Part shown: piece after piece, positions 1 through 5,481 of the stretch
How positions within the stretch are numbered: position 1 is the first letter of the stretch
Layout of the letters: the number at the start of each line of letters is the position of its first letter
Assembly: GCA_934647145.1 (NCBI GenBank)
Contig: CAKUFB010000025.1
Span: 1-18,443, forward strand
Source: an uncultured Clostridia bacterium
GTDB taxonomy: Bacteria; Bacillota; Clostridia; Christensenellales; Aristaeellaceae
Length of the DNA: 18,443 nucleotides
Reading direction: 5' to 3'
Notes under the pieces: generated by a model
Databases searched by the model: none
What the model was told of the DNA's origin: nothing
Seen by the model: the letters and a program-made list of their open reading frames with translations, nothing else
Translations under genes and position numbers: made by a program

Positions 1-45
1 GGCGATGATGGCGATGTTTCTCAGGTCTTCTCTGACAATATTCAA
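1..45 (-). CDS. typA: TypA/BipA-like translational GTPase, N-terminal 15 codons only (partial)
   Basis: Only the start of this gene is in the window and it runs off the left edge. Read on the minus strand from a TTG codon at 45-43, the 15 visible residues are (M)NIVREDLRNIAIIA. This matches the segment just before the P-loop of TypA/BipA, where the family typically continues with HVDHGKTTLVD. LepA and EF-G have different residues here (NFSIIAHIDHGKST and NIGIMAHIDAGKTT). A GAGGAG ribosome binding site lies 9 nt upstream of the TTG, and a near-consensus promoter precedes it. TypA is a ribosome-associated GTPase involved in stress adaptation and ribosome assembly. The name rests on very few residues; another GTPase of the family is possible. 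Confidence 0.7.
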   Translation of the reverse strand, partial: MNIVREDLRNIAIIA

Positions 46-97
46 GGTGAAAGACTCCTCACACAATAGTATATCCCGATGACAGCTTTACCGAACC

Positions 98-126
98 ATT
101 CTAATGAAAGAGTCCTTTCTTGTCAA
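98..126 (-). promoter_or_regulatory. Sigma-70/SigA promoter of the typA-like gene
   Basis: On the minus strand, TTGACA (126-121) and TAGAAT (103-98) are separated by exactly 17 nt. Transcription would start near position 91, giving a leader of about 45 nt before the TTG start codon. The -35 box is perfect and the -10 box matches 5 of 6. Confidence 0.7.
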
Positions 127-175
127 CCGCGCTGATGTTACCATCACGTTTTTTCCGCCGGGCAGTGCCCGGTGC

Positions 176-415
176 CACTTGCTGCCGCCGGTGCCACGCG
201 AATCCGGGAACCATAGATTCAAGCTCCCGGATTCTTCGTTTCCGGAAAACTCGAGCATGCGCCCCACAAGAACTGCGGGTCGGCAGAGCCGACGGTCACT
301 TGCTGCCGCCGGGGCCACGCGAATCCGGAAACCACAGATTCAAGCTCCCGGATTCTTCGTTTCCGGAGAACCCGGGGATGCTGTTCCACAGGGGTTTTCG
401 GTCGGCCGTGTCGGC
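176..415. repeat. Degenerate 121-bp tandem repeat, two copies
   Basis: Positions 176-250 and 297-371 match at 71 of 75 bases. The sequence after each block (about 251-296 and 372-415) is also recognisably related, so the unit is about 121 bp and is present nearly twice. Each copy carries an inverted repeat: GAATCCGGGA (200-209) with TCCCGGATTC (225-234) in copy 1, and an 8-bp version (321-328 with 348-355) in copy 2. Because 121 is not a multiple of 3, the reading frame shifts between copies, and there is no ribosome binding site. Translated frames across it are therefore not believable proteins. It is probably a non-coding intergenic repeat of unknown family. Confidence 0.7.
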
Positions 416-526
416 TCGGGCTCTGGTAAAAGGCGCGGCTGAGCCTCGCAGTGAGCCTGAAAAAAGCGCGAGGCGGCGTCAAACGCCCTGCGGCCGCCAC
501 AGTGAGCATGTGAATCAAATTCGTTT
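416..526. other. Intergenic, no gene seen
   Basis: This GC-rich stretch between the tandem repeat and the transporter promoter has no supported gene. It contains a short inverted repeat, GCCTCGC (443-449) with GCGAGGC (468-474), whose loop is A-rich. It does not have the layout of a terminator on either strand. Confidence 0.5.
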
Positions 527-580
527 TTGACAAATGGGACGGGAATATCTATTTTTTGTCGGCGCAGGCTATGATATAAT
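527..580 (+). promoter_or_regulatory. Promoter region of the DMT-SGNH operon (two candidate promoters)
   Basis: The strongest -10 is an extended one, TGATATAAT (572-580), with only a T-rich stretch at the -35 position. Just upstream, TTGACA (527-532) is followed after 17 nt by TATTTT (550-555), a second plausible promoter with a perfect -35 and a weak -10. From the extended -10, RNA would begin near 587, immediately before the leader hairpin. Confidence 0.6.
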
Positions 581-592
581 CCAAAATAATCT

Positions 593-646
593 ATGGCGAT
601 TCTCAGAAGCGCGAACAACGCTGAGAATACTTCTGAGAATTGCCAT
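593..646 (+). promoter_or_regulatory. Leader hairpin with an alternative fold, upstream of the transporter gene
   Basis: Bases 593-609 and 630-646 are inverted repeats of 17 bp with a single G-T wobble, enclosing a 20-nt loop. Within this element a third segment, CTGAGAAT (621-628), is complementary to ATTCTCAG (599-606), so two mutually exclusive hairpins can form. The element begins within about 6 nt of the predicted transcription start and ends 25 nt before the start codon. It may stabilise the 5' end, act as a regulatory switch, or be a small dispersed repeat. No U-run follows either stem, so it is not an intrinsic terminator. Confidence 0.55.
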
Positions 647-671
647 CTTGCGAATGACGTGGAGGATTTGT

Positions 672-1514
672 GTGAAAAAGTCTTGGAAGGGCATGGGAAT
701 GATTGCCCTCGCGGCGCTTTTGTGGAGCGCTCAAGGGGTGCTGGGAAAGGCTGGCACCTGGGGTTCGCTTTCTCTGGTGGGCGTCCGGGCGATTTTTGCG
801 AGCTTTGTTCTGGGCTGTGTACGAAAAGATTTTCGGCTGCCCAAACGGCCTGCCGAGTGGATTGCCGGCACGTTTGTCGCCTTGACGGCGCTCCTGTTTC
901 TGTGCGCCAATAAGCTGACCTCGGCCTCAAATGCCATCATCCTCCAGTATACAATGCCGGTTTTTGTGATGCTGCTCGGTGTGATTTTCCTGCGCAAAAA
1001 ACCAACCGCCGCCGAAATCGCGGTCAGCGCGTGCGTGCTGAGCGGAGTTTTCCTGTGCGCTTCCGGCAGCACAGGGCAGGGCAATCTGCTTGGAGACGGA
1101 CTGGCGCTGCTCTCGGCCATTACTTATGCCGGCGTTTTTTCAGCCGGGAAGCTCCTGCATGTCGACGCAAAAGACTACAGCTATACGGGCAACCTTCTGT
1201 GTCTTCTGTTTCTGTTGGCCATACCGTTCGATCCGTCGTTCGATTTCAAGCCGCTGAATGTGCTTTCCGCGGCTTCGATGGGTCTGACGGTTGGCCTGGG
1301 CTACGCGGCCTTTGCAAAAGGCTTGAGCGAGGGCGTTCAGCCGGTTACGGCGGCGATTATCTCAAACATCGAGCCAGTAGGAAATCCGGTCTGGGTTTTC
1401 CTGTTTCTGGGCGAAGCGCCCCCGGCATTGTCTTTGATCGGCTTTGCGATTGTGCTGACGGCGGTTACTGTACATGGAGCTTGTTTGAACACGGCAAAGG
1501 AGGAAAAAACATGA
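672..1514 (+). CDS. EamA/DMT-superfamily membrane transporter
   Basis: A 280-residue integral membrane protein, the usual length for the drug/metabolite transporter superfamily (two EamA repeats, about 10 transmembrane helices). The start is taken as GTG at 672 because GGAGG (661-665) sits 6 nt upstream and it leaves a normal family N-terminus (VKKSWKG) before the first helix. Earlier in-frame starts would put promoter and hairpin DNA into the protein. The first EamA repeat spans roughly residues 8-132, ending in the typical segment around SNAIILQYTMPVF (86-98). The second spans about 139-270, with the matching segment around SNIEPVGNPVW (231-241). Members export or import small metabolites; the substrate cannot be inferred here. 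The stop overlaps the next gene's start by 4 nt (ATGA), suggesting translational coupling. Confidence 0.88.
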   Translation: MKKSWKGMGMIALAALLWSAQGVLGKAGTWGSLSLVGVRAIFASFVLGCVRKDFRLPKRPAEWIAGTFVALTALLFLCANKLTSASNAIILQYTMPVFVMLLGVIFLRKKPTAAEIAVSACVLSGVFLCASGSTGQGNLLGDGLALLSAITYAGVFSAGKLLHVDAKDYSYTGNLLCLLFLLAIPFDPSFDFKPLNVLSAASMGLTVGLGYAAFAKGLSEGVQPVTAAIISNIEPVGNPVWVFLFLGEAPPALSLIGFAIVLTAVTVHGACLNTAKEEKT

Positions 1515-2203
1515 AGAAAATTTTCTTGATCGGGGACTCTATTCGCTGCGGCTACGACGCCTATGTCAGGGAGAGCATGGAGAATGTGGCGGAGGTCTTT
1601 TATCCGTCTGAGAACTGTCGCTTTGCTTCTTATATACTTCGCAACGTCCATTTCTGGAAGGACGATCTGCATATTGATCGTGCCGACGCCGTGCACTGGA
1701 ATGCCGGTCTGTGGGATACCCTGCGCATCTATGGCGACGAGCCCTTTTCGAAGCCGGACGTTTATGCCGACTATGTAGAACGCGTCACCAGGCGCCTGAT
1801 TTTCCTCTTTCCGGAAGCAAAGATCATTTTTGCCACCTCCACGCCTGTGATTGAGGAAGGGTTTATTACCGAGTTTGAATCCCGCACGAACCGGGACATT
1901 GAGGAGTACAATCACATTGCCTGCGAGATCTGCGCGCACTACGGCTGCCTCGTCAACGACCTGTATGGGCTGCTTAAGGATGCGCCGCGTTCGCTGCATT
2001 CTGACCAGACGCACTTTTACACGGCGGAAGGCACCGCGCTGATCGGCGGTCGGGTAAATCATGTGCTGTGCGACGCGCTGGGCATTCGGGAGGATCGGCT
2101 CAGGCGTCCCAATCCTGAGAACTTCGTCGTGAAGGGCGTCATGGGCGATCAAAAGATGTATATCAAGCGCGGCAGCTACTACGAAAGGGTTTTGGGCATT
2201 TGA
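1511..2203 (+). CDS. SGNH/GDSL-family hydrolase, cytosolic
   Basis: A 230-residue protein with the SGNH hydrolase layout. Block I is IGDSI with nucleophile Ser10 (residues 7-11). An Asn-bearing block lies at HWNAGLWD (62-69, Asn64), and the C-terminal catalytic pair is SDQTHF (164-169, Asp165 and His168). There is no signal peptide or membrane segment, so it should act in the cytosol. The family comprises esterases, lipases and carbohydrate or peptidoglycan deacetylases; this member's substrate is unknown. The ATG at 1511 is preceded by AGGAGG-like sequence (about 1498-1503) and overlaps the transporter stop by 4 nt. The gene ends just before the hairpin shared with the convergent GRE operon. 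Coupling to an exporter suggests that its product or substrate is what the transporter moves, but that is inference. Confidence 0.85.
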   Translation: MKKIFLIGDSIRCGYDAYVRESMENVAEVFYPSENCRFASYILRNVHFWKDDLHIDRADAVHWNAGLWDTLRIYGDEPFSKPDVYADYVERVTRRLIFLFPEAKIIFATSTPVIEEGFITEFESRTNRDIEEYNHIACEICAHYGCLVNDLYGLLKDAPRSLHSDQTHFYTAEGTALIGGRVNHVLCDALGIREDRLRRPNPENFVVKGVMGDQKMYIKRGSYYERVLGI

Positions 2204-2219
2204 AGCGCGCAAAAGTCAT

Positions 2220-2261
2220 AAAAGGGGATCTGGAACCCGAAAGGGCGACAGATCCTCTTTT
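2220..2261. terminator. Bidirectional intrinsic terminator between convergent operons
   Basis: A 13-bp stem with one G-T wobble (2220-2232 with 2249-2261) encloses a 16-nt loop. The stem ends in TTTT on the plus strand, and the flanking AAAA gives a U-run on the minus strand. It lies 17 nt after the SGNH hydrolase stop and 34 nt after the GRE-A stop, so it can serve both operons. Confidence 0.8.
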
Positions 2262-2294
2262 GTAATACCCGGCTCGCCGTACGCCGGCATGGAA

Positions 2295-4517
2295 CTAAAT
2301 GGCTTCGGCCTGCCGGATAAACCAGTCCTGATCCTTCTTTGTCATGTTGTTGAAGTACCAGTTCCAGCCGCAGACGCGAATCTGAAGGTTGGCATATTCC
2401 TCGGGATGTTCCTGAGCTTTGTGCAGCGTTTCTGCGCTGACGACGTTGCCCTGCAGGGAAAGTCCACCGCGCTTCATGTAGGTGCGAACCAGCGCGACCA
2501 GGGCGTCCAGTCCCTCCTCGCCCTGCACGGCAGAGGGGTGGAGCACAAAATCGACCGGCGCGCTGGCACGGCTGTTCACTGTGTTAATCTTTGTCACCGT
2601 ATGCAGGAAGGCTGTGATGCCATTGCGATCCTGGCCGACGGTGGCGCTGAGGTTCTTGGAGATAATCTCTCCATCGCGGCGTCCGTCCGGACTGGCGGCG
2701 CATTTCTCGCCGAAAATGTAGCAGAAGTTGATGGATTCGTAGCTGGTCTTGTAGAATCCGCCGCGCGAGGCAGGGATGGCGTTGACATAGGGCGCCAGCC
2801 AGTCCGTAATGCGCTTGAGGAGCGCGTCCGGCCCGGGCAGATCATTGCCATACTTCTCGGGATCGGCCCAGATGGCGGCGCGCAGTTCCTCGTTTCCTGT
2901 CCAGTTATTCTCGATAGCGTTCAGGTACTCTGCCATGGTGACCTTTTTTTCACGGTAGATGTATTTGTCCATCATGTACAGCGAGTCGGTCAGCGTGGCC
3001 ATACCGGCCATCATCATTTCGCTGGTGTTGTACTTTACGCCGCCAACGTCGAAGGCGTCTACGCCGCGCTCCACACAGGAATCGAGGGATGCGGAGAACA
3101 GGTTTGTTGGATTGATACGCGCCAGGTATTCTTCCATGGCGTTGTTCATGTCGGCTAAACGGTGCAGCAGATACATGGTTTCCTTCTGCCAGGCTTCAAA
3201 CAGCTGATCGAAGGTTTCAAAGGCAGTCGGGTCGCCCACGTCGATGCCGATCTGCTTTCCATAAAGCCTGTCGTACCCGCGGCTCAGCGTCAGCTCCAGG
3301 CACTTGACCAGATTACAGTAAACCGAGGCGGTCATGTTTTCCCTGCACAGCACCTGGATTTCATAGCAGCCTGTACACAGGAAATCGCGCGCTTCTTCTT
3401 CGGTCGCGCCGGCGTCCAGCAGGGATTTCCTGGCGACGGTCTCGTTGATCATGACGATACTGCTGTGCCCGCGCCGGATCATATCCATCATCTTTCGCAG
3501 CCAGGCGTCAGGCGAGTTGGGCGCGATCTTCAGGAACAGCTTCGGGCTGACGACGCCGCATTCATCGTGCGCGTCCAGCAGGAGGAAACTCAGTTCGTTG
3601 ATGAGCGACGAGCCGTCCTTTGCCGTGCCTCCCATATAGAACGGCTGGTTGTTTTTGTGATCCTGCTGATCGATGTTCATCATGTAGTACTTGAGCAGCT
3701 CAAAAATCTGTTCGCGCGTGAAACGACCGGACGCCAAATCGGCCTTGTAGTATGGATAGAGCAACTGATCAAGGTTGCCCAGCGAGCGGCAGGCCGTGTT
3801 GTCCAGATAGTTCTGCAGGAAGTAATAGACCAGATTGAGCTGCAAGGCGTCGTAGATATTTTCTACTCTGCTTTCACAGAGATGCTCGAGACTTTCAACC
3901 ACCATCGGCATGCGATCATCCTCGTCCAGATGGCGGCGCGCGCTTTCCAGTATGCGGCGGCAGAAGGTCATGCAGCCCTCCAGGGTCATGATCATGGCCT
4001 GATAGAAGACATCCTGCTTTTCACTGAGGTCGCCTCCGGACAGACGCCTGGCATAGGCCTCCTGTACGCGCAGGAGCAGGCCTCTAAATCCCAGCCTTGT
4101 GATGGCGCGCCAGTCCGGCACACAGTGATCAAAATCGGGATAGGCAAAAGTCAGGCCGCAGCGTTGGAAATCGCTCAAATCCTGGCCGATCCAGTTGCCT
4201 TCACTGTAAATGTAGTCTTTTTCCCAGAGATCATTGGCGATCCAACGGAAGGGCTTGTCGGCAGGAAAGGGCTTGTTGCCGGCAAAGTTCACGCCGAACC
4301 ACGTTCTGGGGTTGTAGCCGACTGCGAGATTTTCGACCATGTATTTGAACAGTCGCGCCTTGATGAGAGGGTGAGGAAGCGTCTTCATGGACTCGTACTG
4401 GGACAGCATGCTTTCCTTCAGCTCAGTCATATCGACGACACCGCTGCCCTCGTCCATGACGGGATGAAGAAAATGATTCATATACGGCTTGTCGGTTTCA
4501 AAACGATTCCAGAGCAT
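2295..4517 (-). CDS. Glycyl radical enzyme A (PFL/diol-dehydratase superfamily), substrate unknown
   Basis: A 740-residue glycyl radical enzyme, a typical length for the PFL-like superfamily. It has a PFL-like barrel domain (about 20-600) and a C-terminal glycyl radical domain (about 600-735). The thiyl-radical cysteine is Cys384 in LCTGCYEIQ, with Glu386 at the C-x-E position that acts as a general base in glycerol, choline and hydroxyproline GREs. The radical-bearing glycine is Gly717 in RVCGWNWYF. Also visible are DHCVPDW (130-136) and HPSAVQGEEGL (660-670), both recognisable GRE signatures. The loop is unusual: known relatives mostly read RVAGY or RVSGY, whereas here a Cys precedes and a Trp follows the glycine. 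The ATG at 4517 is chosen for its AAAGGAGG site 8 nt upstream. It is last in an operon, 22 nt after the activase. The family is certain; the reaction is not. Confidence 0.92.
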   Translation of the reverse strand: MLWNRFETDKPYMNHFLHPVMDEGSGVVDMTELKESMLSQYESMKTLPHPLIKARLFKYMVENLAVGYNPRTWFGVNFAGNKPFPADKPFRWIANDLWEKDYIYSEGNWIGQDLSDFQRCGLTFAYPDFDHCVPDWRAITRLGFRGLLLRVQEAYARRLSGGDLSEKQDVFYQAMIMTLEGCMTFCRRILESARRHLDEDDRMPMVVESLEHLCESRVENIYDALQLNLVYYFLQNYLDNTACRSLGNLDQLLYPYYKADLASGRFTREQIFELLKYYMMNIDQQDHKNNQPFYMGGTAKDGSSLINELSFLLLDAHDECGVVSPKLFLKIAPNSPDAWLRKMMDMIRRGHSSIVMINETVARKSLLDAGATEEEARDFLCTGCYEIQVLCRENMTASVYCNLVKCLELTLSRGYDRLYGKQIGIDVGDPTAFETFDQLFEAWQKETMYLLHRLADMNNAMEEYLARINPTNLFSASLDSCVERGVDAFDVGGVKYNTSEMMMAGMATLTDSLYMMDKYIYREKKVTMAEYLNAIENNWTGNEELRAAIWADPEKYGNDLPGPDALLKRITDWLAPYVNAIPASRGGFYKTSYESINFCYIFGEKCAASPDGRRDGEIISKNLSATVGQDRNGITAFLHTVTKINTVNSRASAPVDFVLHPSAVQGEEGLDALVALVRTYMKRGGLSLQGNVVSAETLHKAQEHPEEYANLQIRVCGWNWYFNNMTKKDQDWFIRQAEAI

Positions 4518-4539
4518 GATAGGAACCTCCTTTTTATGT

Positions 4540-5451
4540 TCAGGCTTCCTTACCGGAAACGGCATTCAATCCGTAGGAGCGCAGCATGGCCGCGGCTTTT
4601 TCGAGATCCTCGTTTTCCGGAATGCGCACATGAGGCATTGTGTCCTGCATGTCGAGCGAGGTGTACTTGGTGCGGGCAAAATCGTGGTAGGGCAGTACCT
4701 TGATGCGTTGGATGCACGGCAGATCCTTTAAAAACTTGCCCATGGCATGGATGTTTTCCGGCGCATCGTTGTAATCGGGGATCAGCGGCACGCGGATTTC
4801 TACCTTGCCGCCCATGTCGCCGATCAGCCTGAGATTGGAGAGAATCAGTTCATTGGGCTGCCCTGTCAGGCGGCGGTGCGCCTCGGAATCCATATGCTTG
4901 AGGTCATAGAGGAAGGTATCGGTGTAGGGCAGGACGTTCCTGATGGCTTCGGCGGGAACAAAGCCGCAGGTATCGACAGCCGTGTCGATGCCTTCTCCCT
5001 TGAGCCGCTTCAAAAGCTCCAGGCAGAACTCAGCCTGCAGAAGCGCTTCGCCGCCGGACAGCGTTACGCCTCCGTTGGATTCCTCGAAGAAATCCCTGTC
5101 CTGAAGCAGGGTGGGCAGAATCTCATCCACGGTCACATAGCGGCCGTACAGAGCCAGCGCCCTGCTGCGGCAGACGGTTACGCACTTGCCGCACAGTACG
5201 CATTTGCTGCGGTCGAAATGATGTACGTGCTCGCTGTCGAGCGTCTGGGCGGCAGAGGGACAAACGCCGGCGCAGGCGCCGCAGTGGACGCATTTGTGGG
5301 AAAGATAGCCCAACTGCTTTTTGTGATAGATCCCCTCGGGATTGTGACACCAGATACACCTTAGGGGGCAGCCCTTGAAAAAGACGGTTGTGCGAATGCC
5401 GTGTCCGTCGTGGACGGCGAATTTTTTTATGTCGAAAATATATCCCTGCAT
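4540..5451 (-). CDS. Radical-SAM glycyl radical enzyme activase with two extra [4Fe-4S] clusters
   Basis: A 303-residue activating enzyme that uses S-adenosylmethionine and an iron-sulfur cluster to install the glycyl radical on its partner. The radical-SAM cluster motif CxxxCxxC is Cys28, Cys32, Cys35. A ferredoxin-like insert follows with two CxxCxxCxxxC motifs (Cys54/57/60/64 and Cys84/87/90/94), typical of activases of non-PFL glycyl radical enzymes. The SAM-binding SGGEALLQ is at 132-139. The N-terminus (MQGYIFDIKKFAVHDGHGIR) is the classic activase opening. The ATG at 5451 has a GGAAGG-type site upstream. The gene lies 30 nt after GRE-B and 22 nt before GRE-A, so a single activase probably serves both enzymes. 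Confidence 0.93.
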   Translation of the reverse strand: MQGYIFDIKKFAVHDGHGIRTTVFFKGCPLRCIWCHNPEGIYHKKQLGYLSHKCVHCGACAGVCPSAAQTLDSEHVHHFDRSKCVLCGKCVTVCRSRALALYGRYVTVDEILPTLLQDRDFFEESNGGVTLSGGEALLQAEFCLELLKRLKGEGIDTAVDTCGFVPAEAIRNVLPYTDTFLYDLKHMDSEAHRRLTGQPNELILSNLRLIGDMGGKVEIRVPLIPDYNDAPENIHAMGKFLKDLPCIQRIKVLPYHDFARTKYTSLDMQDTMPHVRIPENEDLEKAAAMLRSYGLNAVSGKEA

Positions 5452-5481
5452 TGTGTGCTTCCTTCCTTTCCTGTGACGCCG

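Noticed and set aside
158..172. Palindrome CCGGGCA-G-TGCCCGG as a terminator
   Set aside because: The adjacent run of T precedes the palindrome on the plus strand, the wrong order for termination on either strand.
104..533. Small open frames across the 121-bp repeats containing a shared peptide stretch (PRESGNHRFKLPDSSFPEN)
   Set aside because: The same peptide appears in different frames because the repeat length is not a multiple of 3. There is no ribosome site, so it reflects repeated DNA, not a protein.
593..671. A possible leader peptide beginning at ATG 593
   Set aside because: No ribosome binding site precedes it, the ATG lies in the arm of the leader hairpin, and the frame runs on into the transporter gene out of phase.
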